A stretch of 64,000 bases of DNA from Halotalea alkalilenta DSM 17697 (GCF_000621205.1 NZ_KK211227.1:154893-218892), one strand, 5' to 3'; positions 32,618 to 42,560 are shown, numbered from the stretch's first letter. Program-made: numbers and translations. The notes: generated by a model not told the origin, from the letters alone.

Positions 32618-33363
32618 AAGAGCCCGCCGCGACCGCCGAGCGACAGCAGGCACGCCAACGCGGCCTAGTCGCCAGCGTGGTCACGCTGCCATGGCGCCTG
32701 TTCGGCGTGTTGGTCGCCTCGCTGCTGCTATCCATCGTCATCGAATGCGTCGGCATGTACTTCTTCTGGCCCGAGCAGGGATGGCGCCACGCACAGGGCA
32801 TGCTGCACTACGAGCTGAATCAGCTCTCCACGCATTTCACCCGCAGCGCGCTGGTGCAGGAGCCGGGGCGCACCGCGCGCTGGCTGGTGGAGGGTGCCTA
32901 CGAATGGGTTTTCGTGAAGACGGGCTTGCTGGACTGGATGCGCGACGCCTCGGCGCAGGCTAGCGCACCTAGCCGAGGCGTGCATCGGGACTTCCGCTAT
33001 TACCTCGCCCAGGTCTATGTCTGGACCGAGCGCTATCTGATTGCCGCCGGCTTCACCGTCCTGACATTCATCGTCCGCCTGCTGGTCTTGGTGCTCACGC
33101 TGCCGCTGTTCCTGCTCGCGGCCTTCGTCGGCTTGGTCGATGGACTGATTCGCCGCGACATCCGCAAGTTCGGCGCGGGGCGGGAATCGGGCTTCGTCTA
33201 CCACCGGGCCAGAGCCAGCCTGATCCCTCTGGCTGTACTGCCGTGGGAAACTTATCTGGTACTGCCAGTCAGCGTGAATCCGCTACTAATCCTGCTGCCC
33301 AGCGCCGCATTGCTCGGCGTGGCGGTGTGCATCGCGGCGGCGACGTTTAAGAAGTACCTGTAG
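32614..33363 (+). CDS. TIGR03747-family ICE membrane protein
   Basis: This 249-aa protein has an N-terminal membrane helix (about residues 26-48), a periplasmic region with WPEQGWRHAQGMLHYELNQL, then hydrophobic segments at about 143-172 and 207-243. The pattern VGLVDGLIRRDIRKFGAGRESGFVYHRA (residues 170-197) is the family hallmark. It is the last transfer gene before the 17 kb defence cargo. In relatives the next gene is the RAQPRD protein, which here lies 17.5 kb further on. Confidence 0.92.
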   Translation: MKEPAATAERQQARQRGLVASVVTLPWRLFGVLVASLLLSIVIECVGMYFFWPEQGWRHAQGMLHYELNQLSTHFTRSALVQEPGRTARWLVEGAYEWVFVKTGLLDWMRDASAQASAPSRGVHRDFRYYLAQVYVWTERYLIAAGFTVLTFIVRLLVLVLTLPLFLLAAFVGLVDGLIRRDIRKFGAGRESGFVYHRARASLIPLAVLPWETYLVLPVSVNPLLILLPSAALLGVAVCIAAATFKKYL

Positions 33364-33680
33364 ATCACTCCGGCTGCCAAGCGTAATCCGCCCAGTGCGC
33401 TTCGTAGCGTTTCATAAAGTCTTTCATCTCCCGGATGTTGACGGCAGGTTCGCGACAGGCCCGGGCGCAGGTAGAAACGACATCCCGGTAGAACTCCGGA
33501 GCGACAGTCCTGATGCCGTCATAATTCATCAGCAAGTCCGGAAGATGCTCCGTGATACTTGCTGCGCGAGGTGCCATCACAATGCTCGGGGGCTCTCCAT
33601 ACGTATTGATCAACACGTATCGCCAGCTTGGGTCTGCGGCTCCCTGGCGAGGGACAATCTCAGAACCTGTTCAAAGTCTC

Positions 33681-34082
33681 ATGGAATTGTCCGATGCTAT
33701 GGGGATGAGACCCCGCTATCCCAGTGACATCAGTCGTGAGCAGTTCGAGCAGATCCGTCCACTTCTGGAGAATGCACGCAAGAAGACGGCACCTCGCAAA
33801 GTTGAGCTGTACGAGGTGTTCTGCGCAGTGCTGTACCTGCTTCGCAGTGGCTGTCAGTGGCGCATGTTGCCCGAGTCGTTCCCCAAATGGCGCACCGTGC
33901 ATGCGTACTTCCAGATCTGGAGCGAGGTGGACGATGAAGGGGTGAGCCTGCTGGAGCGGGCGCTCAAAAAATCAGGTTGGCGCGGCCCGAGACAGACAGG
34001 GGCGCAACGCCAGCAGCAGGTTCTTGATCGTGGACGCGCAGAGCGTGAAGAACACCGACACGGCCGGGCAGAAGGGCTATGA
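33681..34082 (+). CDS. IS5-family transposase, OrfA frame
   Basis: This 133-aa frame starts MELSDAMGMRPRYPSDISRE and carries the N-terminal IS5 domain (FEQIRPLLENARKKTAPRK, CAVLYLLRSGCQWRMLPESF, WRTVHAYFQIWSE). It leaves the conserved frame after the A6 run at 33966-33971 and reads out-of-frame to 34082. Translation into the OrfB frame requires a shift at that A-run to give the full DDE transposase, as is usual for this IS group. Confidence 0.85.
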   Translation: MELSDAMGMRPRYPSDISREQFEQIRPLLENARKKTAPRKVELYEVFCAVLYLLRSGCQWRMLPESFPKWRTVHAYFQIWSEVDDEGVSLLERALKKSGWRGPRQTGAQRQQQVLDRGRAEREEHRHGRAEGL

Positions 34083-34500
34083 CGCCGGCAAGAAGGTGTC
34101 GGGAATCAAGCGGCACATTGCCGTGGATACGCAAGGGTTGCCTCACGCCATCGCGGTGACCACGGCGGAGGTGACCGACCGCAAGGGTGCACAGCAGGCC
34201 CTGGCGCGCTGCAAGCCTAGCTTGAAGCAGGTGCAGGGCCTGCTGTGCGACAGCGGCTATGTGGGAGAACCTTTCGCGCAAGGCGTGCGTGAGGTGCTGG
34301 GCGGACACATCACCGTCCAGATCGCCAAGCGCAGCGAACTGCACACCTTCAAGGTCATGCCCAAGCGCTGGATCGTCGAGCGCAGCTTCGCCTGGCTGGA
34401 GAAGAACAGGCGGCTATGGAAGAACTGCGAGCGCAAGCTCAATACCAGCCTGCAACTGATCCATCTGGCATTCCTGGCACTACTGCTCAGAAGACTTTGA
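34024..34500 (+). CDS. IS5-family transposase, OrfB frame (DDE domain)
   Basis: This frame contains the catalytic half: IVDAQSVKNTDTAGQKGYDA with the first Asp, then KVSGIKRHIAVDTQGLPH, LLCDSGYVGEPFA with the second Asp, and the C-terminal RWIVERSFAWLEKNRRLWKNCE with the DDE Glu. The TTG at 34024 is only the first possible start in the track of this frame; the frame is open back to the A6 run, so expression is likely by frameshifting from OrfA. Confidence 0.88.
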   Translation: MIVDAQSVKNTDTAGQKGYDAGKKVSGIKRHIAVDTQGLPHAIAVTTAEVTDRKGAQQALARCKPSLKQVQGLLCDSGYVGEPFAQGVREVLGGHITVQIAKRSELHTFKVMPKRWIVERSFAWLEKNRRLWKNCERKLNTSLQLIHLAFLALLLRRL

Positions 34501-35768
34501 ACAGGCTCTCACAGGGACGTGCGTCTCCGCCTTTGGAAATGGCTTCGTAGATATCCTTGACGGCCTGGGGTTTGTGGGCCACCAGGACATAAGGCCCGGC
34601 CCCTACATAGCCACCCATGCGTTCGTCGTATTCGATGCCGAGCAAGCCTTCCAGGTCAAAGCGTGCATCTCGGTCCAGGGGAGCCTTTCCCGAGATGAAC
34701 CATTGAAGTTCCCGCATGGTGATCCCGGCACACTTGGCAATCTCTGCAGGTGAATTGGGCCAGCATGCCACGAGGTTCTTAGCGATCTCGGCGGCGTTGT
34801 CATAGTCACTATCGGCCCAGAAATCATCATCCTCAACGATGTCTTCCGCTGCCTTGGCACCTGTCACCAGCCAAGTCCTGCCATCGAACCCGTCCAGGTT
34901 GAAGTAACGGGGCTGATCGGGCGGTAGAGAAGTTTCCCAGGACGACATCCATGGGCCGGGCTCCCAGTCGAGCCCACCTGTCACTGTTGGAACCGGCACT
35001 TGCGCCGGCAAGGCCAGCCACTGCTGGATCCTGTCCTCGACCTCGCGGCTGTTCAAGCCTCTGCGATCATCCCTGACACGAAAATCGTGGTCATTTTGAG
35101 CGTCCCGGCAAAGGGCCTGGATGGCTCCGGAAAGAGAAGACTGGTCTTCCCCGTCGTGCTTGCTCAGCAGCCACCGGCTAGAGTCCTGGGCTGAGCGCAG
35201 GGAAGCTGGGAGGGATTTCTCCTTGGCATCGGCGACCTCGACATGGACTCCGATTTCCGCCATATCTCGTGCCAGTTCAGGGCTGGCTGCCGCGAGGTGG
35301 CGGTTGATCCGCAGAATGTCCGGTCGGCCACGCAAGCCCTTGGCGTTATGCCAAGCATCCAGAAGAACATCCCGGAAGGCCTTGGGCTGATTGACCGGGG
35401 TAAAGGTCATCCACCGAATGGGCAACCCGGCAACGGTCAATCCATAGAGTATGAGGGGGCTGATCCCGTACCGCTCTGCGTCCCTGACCTTGATCGGGTC
35501 CCGCACGGACACAATGCCGTGCTTCGGATGGTGAAAAAGAAACTTGGCAATCGCAACGTAGAAGTGATGCTCTCTTGGTGATGGCAGTGCCTGTTGATTC
35601 ATGGTCCCTCCTGGGGAAATGCGAGCTTTCCCCGAGAACTATCGGAGGCTCCCCGCTCTGCCAACAACCGGGCCAACATCTGGGCGCGAAATTGTTCGGA
35701 TCGATGATCTGAATTTCCTGAGCCAACCGTTATCCTCCACGTTCAGTCAACACTCCAGATGTTCATCT

Positions 35769-37004
35769 TCAATCGCCAAGCGGTTCGTAGTACGCCTCGC
35801 TGAGCACACCAAGCGTGACGATGGCGGGGGCAGCATCGTCTTCTGAGTCATGAGCAAGCGCGCCGTCGAGCACGCGCACCCGGGTGCCCTTCTTGAACTC
35901 GCCGGGCCGTTGGACCCTCAGCAACGCTGGCATCTTCGCCGGGAGATCACGCGCACGTACGACTACAGCGTCCCAACTCGTCGGGCCGTGACGCCCGGTG
36001 ATCTTCAACTCGATATCGCCGTAGCGTCCATCATCCGAGACCACCTGCGTGGCGCTGCCCCAATATGCGTCGCAGAGTTGGCGCACACCGCAGTAGCGAC
36101 ACGACTCGGTGTTCGGGCGTGCCGAGGGCGGGCGTGCGGCCAATGCGGCCTCCGCTGCCTGTCGGCGCGCGCGGAGTTCACGACTGATTTCATCAATCTC
36201 CGATGTGATCGGCGGCGCGACGTCGACATCCTGGTCCTCGTACGCGAGCACGAGCCGATCCACTACGCGCCCCGACGGGTTCAGTTCGTCGTCGAGCCGC
36301 CACATCACGGCGTACGTCCGGACCTGAAACTTGTGCGCCTCGTCAGTCGCGCCGGTCTTGAAGTCGGTGATCTGGCACGCGTCGTCGCCGAGAACAAGAA
36401 GATCGATCTTCCCCTTCCACCCGACGCTCTTCGCGTGGACCTCCACCTCGGGGTAGATCCCGTTCACGAGCGGGAGCCGTGGCGGTGGTCCGCCCGACTT
36501 CGGCGCTGACGCGGCAGGTGCTGGAGGAGCACTATTCGGCAACCGAAGTCGGCTCAACATCGACTGTACGCGCACTCGAAGCGTCGGCACTTGGCCGCGC
36601 AGGGCCCGCTGTGCATGCTCCATCAACGCGCTTGCTCGCGGGTTGTCGATGTAACGCTTGAGGATGCGCGCGACGCACTCCTCCACGACGCGCGTGTATC
36701 CGCCGAGTTCCCGCAGCACCTGCGGCGCGCTCGGGTCGCTCAGCGAAGGCACGCCCGCTCGCATAAGCTGCTTCATGATGATCTCGAGCGCCAAGTGGAC
36801 GACGCTACCAGCCAGCGCAGCGACTTGGAGCTTAGGCGGGTAGCCTCGCCCGCCCCAAAGCTCCGGATACTCAGCAGAGCTGAGCGCCCAGCGCCGTGGG
36901 CACTCTTCGATCTCCGCGTATGTCGACACGCTCATCACGGCCGGTGGAGCGGGCCACGTTGTCGGTGTGACGACGCGCCAATGCGTCTTCTCGTTCGTGC
37001 TCAC
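35769..37004 (-). CDS. PD-(D/E)XK nuclease with Cas4/AddB-like Fe-S cysteines
   Basis: This 411-aa RecB-family nuclease is the last gene of the defence operon. Motif residues visible are His70 (AGSVVHLALE), Asp201 (GKIDLLVL), Asp214 and Lys216 (ITDFKTG), and Gln227/Tyr231 (QVRTY), which matches the RecB/Cas4 core. Cys35 (EIEECPRRW) and Cys302, Cys305, Cys311 (ESCRYCGVRQLCDAYW) give the one-plus-three Cys arrangement of Cas4 and AddB 4Fe-4S clusters. A C-terminal beta-rich extension follows. It starts 9 bp after the helicase stop and probably supplies DNA cleavage or end-processing for the system. Confidence 0.9.
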   Translation of the reverse strand: MSTNEKTHWRVVTPTTWPAPPAVMSVSTYAEIEECPRRWALSSAEYPELWGGRGYPPKLQVAALAGSVVHLALEIIMKQLMRAGVPSLSDPSAPQVLRELGGYTRVVEECVARILKRYIDNPRASALMEHAQRALRGQVPTLRVRVQSMLSRLRLPNSAPPAPAASAPKSGGPPPRLPLVNGIYPEVEVHAKSVGWKGKIDLLVLGDDACQITDFKTGATDEAHKFQVRTYAVMWRLDDELNPSGRVVDRLVLAYEDQDVDVAPPITSEIDEISRELRARRQAAEAALAARPPSARPNTESCRYCGVRQLCDAYWGSATQVVSDDGRYGDIELKITGRHGPTSWDAVVVRARDLPAKMPALLRVQRPGEFKKGTRVRVLDGALAHDSEDDAAPAIVTLGVLSEAYYEPLGD

Positions 37005-37013
37005 CGGGACTCC

Positions 37014-40000
37014 TCAGCCGAGCTTTTCGATGAGCTTTTTCGTGGCGAACGGCAGGTTGCGCCGCACGACTAATTCATCCTCGAGGTGGACGGTCAGCGA
37101 AGTCGCGTACTCCATAATGTCCTTGAGGTCCGTGTCCGTCGGTTCGTTCGGCGTCAGCGGACCATGCAACCCAATGGCGAATTGCGCGCCGCTCGCATTC
37201 GTCACGAGGATTGGCACAATGACGTCACCGAGGCCCGCGACCGAGATTTTCTTGTAGCGCTCGAGTGTGAGCCCTTCGATGTCCTGCCGATCGAGGTCCT
37301 CGAACAGGAGGTTGGTCGAGTGCGTGACTCGATTCGGGCTCAACGTCGGGGCCGAGTTATTGAGGATAAACCGCAACAAACTTGCCCCGAGATGGCGGTC
37401 GAGGAGGTCGTGCTCGAACTTGTTCTTATAGCTGCGAAGGCAGCGGTAGCAAGAACGGTCACAGTTGTCCGGGCACACCTCAAGAAGCTTAAGCGCGTCC
37501 TCGAAGATCGGGAGCCCGATATCCCCAACGCGCTTCGCGAAACCGGCGCCGCCGGGCAGTGTGTCGTAGATGTAGATCTCCGACTCAAGCCCCGCGCGGC
37601 CCTCTGGCGTGAGCGCTGGGCGGTACTCGGCCTGAAGTTCATTCGCCTCCAACTCAAGCCGCGCGCACGCTGCCTTGGTCACCGCCTCGCAGATCGTGCG
37701 TAGCGCGACGTCGGTCGCGAGCACGCCGGGCACGAGCGTGATAGGCGCGTCGACGCGGATCGCGACGAGCAAGACGTCGGTGATGAAGTCTGTACCGAGG
37801 ACCAAGCCCTTCGTCGCGCCTCCTCCGGGGCACATCGGCTCCTTGATGTCCGGATACGGCTTGCGGTGCGCCGCCGCGACGGTGCTCTTCGGGTTCGCAG
37901 TCGGCTCGATAAGCCCGCACTTGGTGCAGTACGTGTAGCCCTCCTCCCGCGGACCTCGGTTCGTTACGAGCAGGTGCTGTCGCATGTGGTGGACCCGGAG
38001 GCGCTCGTTCAATTGCTTCCACTTCGAGGCGTCTGCGGGGGTCGGCGCCGTCAACTTCGCGCGGGTTGCATAGCTCTTTGCGGGCATGTCGTCGGGCGAG
38101 GTGCCCTCCGGCTTACCCACAGGGTGCGCGAAGCCAGGCGGGCGGAGCCACTGTGTGGCAGGGCCAAAGGTACCCACGCCACCGCACGCCTCGCAGTCCT
38201 TGGTCTCGCCACGCGAGCCATCCTCGAAGGTCGTGGTTTTCGCGTAGTGGCACACGCTGCATTCGTAGTAGAGCCGCCGTCCCAGCCAGGCGCGGTATCG
38301 ATCATCGCGCATCGGCGAGTAGATCGCCTCGGAGGTCCAGAGCTTGTTGCCGATCCAGACCTCCTTGCCGGGCGCGTACTGCGAGAGTGCGATGGTGAGG
38401 CCCTGTGAAGGGGTGAACTGAAAGGCGGGCCGATACATCGTTGAGTTGATGGGGTCGAACACGTGGAAGGTAGCGACGTCGGTCGGGAACGCGTAGCGAG
38501 GGAGAACACCCCGGTAAAGAAGCCGGTCAAGCAGGTTTTCGGAGGCTGGGTCACGCCCCGGCTTCTCCTCGCCCGCCTCATCAGGCGCCTCGAGCACGGT
38601 GTCTGCGCTCACAGCCGTAGACGCGTCCCCTGCGGCTGCCGGCGCAGAGGCTGCCGCGCTTGCCGGAGGCTCGAACTCGATCGCAGCGTCAATCGGCTGC
38701 ATCGTCTTTGGCACAAGTTCGTCGAGGAGGCGCTTCCGTTCTGCAGCCGATAACTGCTGCGGGAGCCAAGCATCGACCTCAGCGCGCAGGCTCTCCTGGT
38801 TTGCCTCGAGCCACTTCTTCAGGTCCCAACGGTTGAGTACCTTCGCAGACTTCTTGAATTCGGCCACGGTGCCCAGCACCGCGAAGAGGTGCGGTTGCTC
38901 CTCCGGCTTGATAGTCGGGAGTTTGTCCTGATGGTAGCGTTGCAGCAGGTAGGCGGTAACGTGCCGTTGGATGATCTCGCTGTTGTCGAGCGTGAGGAGC
39001 GGATCGTCGACGTCGCCACGAATCATCTGGTCGGGGTTCGAGAAGTAGTGCTCGTCATGGCTGTCTGCGCTGCCAAAGGCGGTAACGGTCGCGACGGCGT
39101 TCCCTCGGCGACCTGCGCGACCTGCGCGCTGCTGGTAGTTCGCACGCGCGGGCGGCATGTTCCGCAGTGAGACGCCGGAGAGCGATCCGATGTCAATACC
39201 GACCTCCATCGTCGTCGTGCAGGACAGCACGTCGATGGCGGGCCGGTCGTGCCCCGTCCCGTCGTCGCCGAGATCCACATCTTGGAAGAGCAGTTCGTGC
39301 TCTTCCGCCTTCGAGAAGACTTCGTCCGCCTGCGCGGCGTTGAGCTGCGCGGTGTGCTCCGCGGCGATGAGCGCCATCGGCGGCGACGGCGGGACCTTCA
39401 GGGCATCGATGGTGCTCGCGCGGTAGTAGCCCTTACGCGCGACGAAGACCTTGTCGGTGTTCGGATCGATCACCATCGCGGTGGGCTGGCCACAGTTCAC
39501 GCAGGTCGTGCGTCCGGGGAACGGGCGCTGCGCCGTCTTGCACGACTGACAGTACGCCCATGGACCGCCGACGTAGAGCGAGAGTTCGCTGCCCTTCAGG
39601 TAGAACTTGTTCGGCGCGACCTGCTCTCCGAAGCGCTGAAGCAGCTTGGGTAGCCACTCCTTATTGAAGAACGTTCGCGCGGGCTTGTCCGCGATGAACC
39701 GATCCATCTCGTCGAACTTGCCCGAGCGCGCCTGGTACTGTCGGCTCGAGTTGCGCCACGCGGGCGGCATCTGGCTCATCCACAGGCCGGCGCGGCCCCA
39801 GCACCGTATCCATGAGCGCGCGGTCGCCAGCTTCTGCTCTGGCGTGGTCGCGAAGCCAAGGATGTCCGGCAGCGCCTCTACCCATGTCGTGTGGTCGCCG
39901 CGCTCCCGGAGCGACGCGATCGCGAGCGCCTCGAGACCGTAGTATCGGTCGCCCAGCGAGTTCACTATCGCGCGTAGCAACGACTCCGGCGGTCGCGATG

Positions 40001-42560
40001 CGCGCAACTTGCCCCAGAGCGGCATCAGCGCCGCAGGGTTCGTCAGCGCCCCGCTCTTGACGGCGGCGTCCACGTCGAGTTCGTCCTGGAAGCTCTCGCC
40101 CGCCTTTAGCTCTGGCCGGAGCCTTACGCCCAACTCCTTCGCTGCGATGAGCACGCCGAAGTACAGGTCGTCGAGCGAGAGATACGGAGCAATCGCGGCC
40201 GTACTCGACAGCCGCTGGTAGCCCGCGATGATGAGGGGACGGATCGCGTCCTGCGTCGAGTAGGTCTGCAGGTTCGGCGCGAGGCGCGCCGCCGTCTGTC
40301 GCGAGTCGGAGAAGATGAGGACCTTGCGCCCACGCAGCGGCGCGAGGCGGGTCGCGGGCACCGGGCTCGGGGGCTGCACTTGGATTTGCTTCGCGATGAG
40401 CGCCTGGAACGGCTGGTCGCCCTTCGTCTGGTGATCCTGGACGGACGTGCGCCCAAACGCCGCGCGCCCTCCGCATACGGCGCACGGCCGGAACTCGCCC
40501 GGGTTCGCGTCCTGCGGCTCATCGTCCGTCACGGGCTGGGCCCGCCCCGCCCGGATGTAAACTGTTCTATTCCGTGTTCCGAGCTTCTGCGGGTTCAGCC
40601 GGCCAGTGATCAGATCGTACTCAGCGGGCTCCGCCAAGTCATTGAAGACAGGCTTCTCGAGGAGGAGGTCGAGCGGAGCGATCTCGTCGACAAACCCGGC
40701 GAGCGTCCGGAATGCGCCGCCTGGCTCCGCCCACAGGAAATCCGGGTTGTTGACGTCGTTGGTGTACGCGCGCGCGTGAGCCGTGCCGCAGTTCCTACAC
40801 GTGAAGAGTTCCAACGCGCGCGCGCCGCACTCGCACGTGTCGCGCGGCTGGCTGTAGAGCTTGCCCGCGGGGCCGCCACGCTGGGCGGCGGGGATGCTCG
40901 TGCAGTTCGGGTCCATGCAGACCCACAGGCCCGCGAGTCCACGGTAGAAGGAGTGGACTCGACACGGCAGTAGACCAGGCTCCGTCGGCTCCCTCCGCGC
41001 CACGCTGCCGAGCGCGATAAGATTCGTGACTGCCCGCGCAGCGACTTCGGCAGGGACGTCCGCCTCGAACAGCTTGGCGCCCAACTCGTCGACGGGCTGG
41101 GCCTCCTTCATCGTCGAGTTGACGAGGCTCGACATCGGGCCGAATGACTCAAGCGCCTTGTAGAGCGAGGGCTGCAGTTCCCACGGCGCCGTGACCTTCC
41201 GGTACTTGAGGAAGCCCTCAATCACCTTGAGACGGTCTGCCTCGCTGGCCGCCTCGTAGAAGTCGTTGAGATCGAATGCGTTCAGCGCGGCTGCGTCGGC
41301 GGCCGTCCCCTTCGCCGCACCGGGGCGTTCTAGGAGGTCCCCCTGGACCTCCCGAAAGTCGATAGGGTCCTTGCCCGAGAGCTGCGCGCCGAACTCGACG
41401 GCGTAGTCCGCGTCCTTGAAGCTGGCACTCGTGCAGATGACCTGCAGGCGTTCCGGGGGTATGCCGAGGCGCGTCCGCAGGCGTCGGATAAGCAGCGCCA
41501 CCTCGGCGCCCTGCGCGCCGCGATACAGGTGAGCCTCGTCGATGACGAGGAGGAAGCGCTCTTCGGGATTCTTCTGCAACCACTCGCGCGTGCGGTCGAA
41601 GATGGGCCGCTCAAGCGGGCGCATCAGCATGTACTCGAGCATCGAGTAGTTCGTGACGAGGACGTCGGGTGGTGCCGCGTGGACCTCGTGACGGGTGACG
41701 AGTTCGGGGTCCTCCGGAAGCGTAACGCAGCGCTTGAAGTCGCCATTCTTATCGAGCCAGCGACCATTGCCATACCATGCCGCGAGGTCGGGCTTCGCTG
41801 GCCACTTGCCGCGTTTCTTCAACTCGTCCACGAGGCGGGCGGCCGCCGCTTGCTCCGGAGACGGAGGGCCCGAAGCGACCTCAAGAGCCTTCACGTAGTA
41901 CTTCCCGATCGGCTTCAGGCGGTCTTGGTCTTTGTCCTTATCACGAACCCCGGGGTACAGCGTGCGACTGGTGTAGCGCGCGAAGCGGGCGGGGCGCCCG
42001 GACCAGCCGACGAAGCGCTGGACGATGCGCGGATCGCCCAGCAGCAGCCGGAGGCGTCCGAGTTGGTCGTTGACTAGTGCGTTCATCGGGTAGAGCACCA
42101 TCGCGCGCACGGCGGTAGTCTCGCCGAACTCATTACCCTTGGCCTTGGCTTCGATGGCGAGTTTGCCGAGGATCGGCAAGAGGAAGCACTCGGTCTTTCC
42201 CGAGCCGGTGCCGGTCATCACCACGAGGCTACGCCCTTCGACGAGTGAAAGCTGTGTCGAGAGTGCTTGGTGCTGGTAGGGCGGGTCGTGGATCAACAGC
42301 CCGAGATCGCCCTGAGGCGCCGAGACCGACGTAAAGATGTCGAGCGCCGCTGCCGGAAGGCCGAGTTCTGCGAACTTCTTTCCCGGCTTATAGCGTGGCG
42401 TGCTCTCCAAGTACGGGCGCTGGTGGATGACACCGATCTGATCAAGGAGCGCACTACGCTGATCGACAAGCGTCGGATGGCTAACATGGTACGTGGCCTC
42501 GATGTAATCGCGCAGCGCGCGGTGGAGTTGCTGGGTGGTCTCGCCAATAGTAAGTGCCAT
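37014..42560 (-). CDS. druE: DruE-like giant DEAD/DEAH helicase with DUF1998 domain
   Basis: This 1848-aa SF2 helicase has Walker A TGTGSGKT (residues 116-123), DEAH 341-344 (VIDEAHLYRG), ICTSASF, and later TTTMEVGIDIGSLSGV with QQRAGRAGRR. Zinc ribbons appear at CECGAR/CRNCG, CAVCGG, YCQSCK/CVNCGQ, YECSVCHYAK/CEACGG and YCTKCG. The DUF1998 segment near the C-terminus has YDTLPGGAGFAKR and CDRSCYRCLRSYKN. Size and DUF1998 content match DruE, the hallmark of Druantia anti-phage systems. DISARM DrmA/B splits these functions over two genes. MrfA is much shorter. Confidence 0.92.
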   Translation of the reverse strand: MALTIGETTQQLHRALRDYIEATYHVSHPTLVDQRSALLDQIGVIHQRPYLESTPRYKPGKKFAELGLPAAALDIFTSVSAPQGDLGLLIHDPPYQHQALSTQLSLVEGRSLVVMTGTGSGKTECFLLPILGKLAIEAKAKGNEFGETTAVRAMVLYPMNALVNDQLGRLRLLLGDPRIVQRFVGWSGRPARFARYTSRTLYPGVRDKDKDQDRLKPIGKYYVKALEVASGPPSPEQAAAARLVDELKKRGKWPAKPDLAAWYGNGRWLDKNGDFKRCVTLPEDPELVTRHEVHAAPPDVLVTNYSMLEYMLMRPLERPIFDRTREWLQKNPEERFLLVIDEAHLYRGAQGAEVALLIRRLRTRLGIPPERLQVICTSASFKDADYAVEFGAQLSGKDPIDFREVQGDLLERPGAAKGTAADAAALNAFDLNDFYEAASEADRLKVIEGFLKYRKVTAPWELQPSLYKALESFGPMSSLVNSTMKEAQPVDELGAKLFEADVPAEVAARAVTNLIALGSVARREPTEPGLLPCRVHSFYRGLAGLWVCMDPNCTSIPAAQRGGPAGKLYSQPRDTCECGARALELFTCRNCGTAHARAYTNDVNNPDFLWAEPGGAFRTLAGFVDEIAPLDLLLEKPVFNDLAEPAEYDLITGRLNPQKLGTRNRTVYIRAGRAQPVTDDEPQDANPGEFRPCAVCGGRAAFGRTSVQDHQTKGDQPFQALIAKQIQVQPPSPVPATRLAPLRGRKVLIFSDSRQTAARLAPNLQTYSTQDAIRPLIIAGYQRLSSTAAIAPYLSLDDLYFGVLIAAKELGVRLRPELKAGESFQDELDVDAAVKSGALTNPAALMPLWGKLRASRPPESLLRAIVNSLGDRYYGLEALAIASLRERGDHTTWVEALPDILGFATTPEQKLATARSWIRCWGRAGLWMSQMPPAWRNSSRQYQARSGKFDEMDRFIADKPARTFFNKEWLPKLLQRFGEQVAPNKFYLKGSELSLYVGGPWAYCQSCKTAQRPFPGRTTCVNCGQPTAMVIDPNTDKVFVARKGYYRASTIDALKVPPSPPMALIAAEHTAQLNAAQADEVFSKAEEHELLFQDVDLGDDGTGHDRPAIDVLSCTTTMEVGIDIGSLSGVSLRNMPPARANYQQRAGRAGRRGNAVATVTAFGSADSHDEHYFSNPDQMIRGDVDDPLLTLDNSEIIQRHVTAYLLQRYHQDKLPTIKPEEQPHLFAVLGTVAEFKKSAKVLNRWDLKKWLEANQESLRAEVDAWLPQQLSAAERKRLLDELVPKTMQPIDAAIEFEPPASAAASAPAAAGDASTAVSADTVLEAPDEAGEEKPGRDPASENLLDRLLYRGVLPRYAFPTDVATFHVFDPINSTMYRPAFQFTPSQGLTIALSQYAPGKEVWIGNKLWTSEAIYSPMRDDRYRAWLGRRLYYECSVCHYAKTTTFEDGSRGETKDCEACGGVGTFGPATQWLRPPGFAHPVGKPEGTSPDDMPAKSYATRAKLTAPTPADASKWKQLNERLRVHHMRQHLLVTNRGPREEGYTYCTKCGLIEPTANPKSTVAAAHRKPYPDIKEPMCPGGGATKGLVLGTDFITDVLLVAIRVDAPITLVPGVLATDVALRTICEAVTKAACARLELEANELQAEYRPALTPEGRAGLESEIYIYDTLPGGAGFAKRVGDIGLPIFEDALKLLEVCPDNCDRSCYRCLRSYKNKFEHDLLDRHLGASLLRFILNNSAPTLSPNRVTHSTNLLFEDLDRQDIEGLTLERYKKISVAGLGDVIVPILVTNASGAQFAIGLHGPLTPNEPTDTDLKDIMEYATSLTVHLEDELVVRRNLPFATKKLIEKLG

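Larger units (their letters stand above)
33663..34508 (+). mobile_element. IS5-family (IS427-group-like) insertion sequence, 846 bp
   Basis: The ends are GAACCTGTTCAAAGTC (left) and, read inward from the right, GAGCCTGTTCAAAGTC; they form terminal inverted repeats. TCA flanks both sides (33660-33662 and 34509-34511), matching the TNA target duplication of this group. It encodes a two-frame transposase and splits a minus-strand gene. Confidence 0.9.
33365..35602 (-). pseudogene. 462-aa hypothetical gene interrupted by an IS5-family element
   Basis: The 5' part runs from the ATG at 35602 (perfect AGGAGG box) to the IS at 34508. The 3' part continues in the same frame from 33662 to the stop at 33365. 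Removing the 846-bp IS and one TCA copy gives a continuous frame of 463 codons, joining GGDARPCE to IVPRQGAADPSWRYVLINTYG. The N-terminus (REHHFYVAIAKFLFHHPKHG, PLILYGLTVAGLPIRWM) is not a family I know. Midway there is an HTH-like AEIAKCAGITMRELQWFISG. It is downstream of the defence operon with its own strong ribosome binding site. Confidence 0.85.

Noticed and set aside
30506-32653. 715-aa open frame on the minus strand
   Set aside because: It is antisense to traD, has no motif, and is rich in Gln/Val/Arg/His.
37014-42560. Considered DISARM (drmA/drmB) or MrfA for the giant helicase
   Set aside because: DISARM has helicase and DUF1998 in separate genes plus a PLD nuclease and methyltransferase, none of which is seen. 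MrfA is far shorter. DUF4338 nearby favours Druantia.
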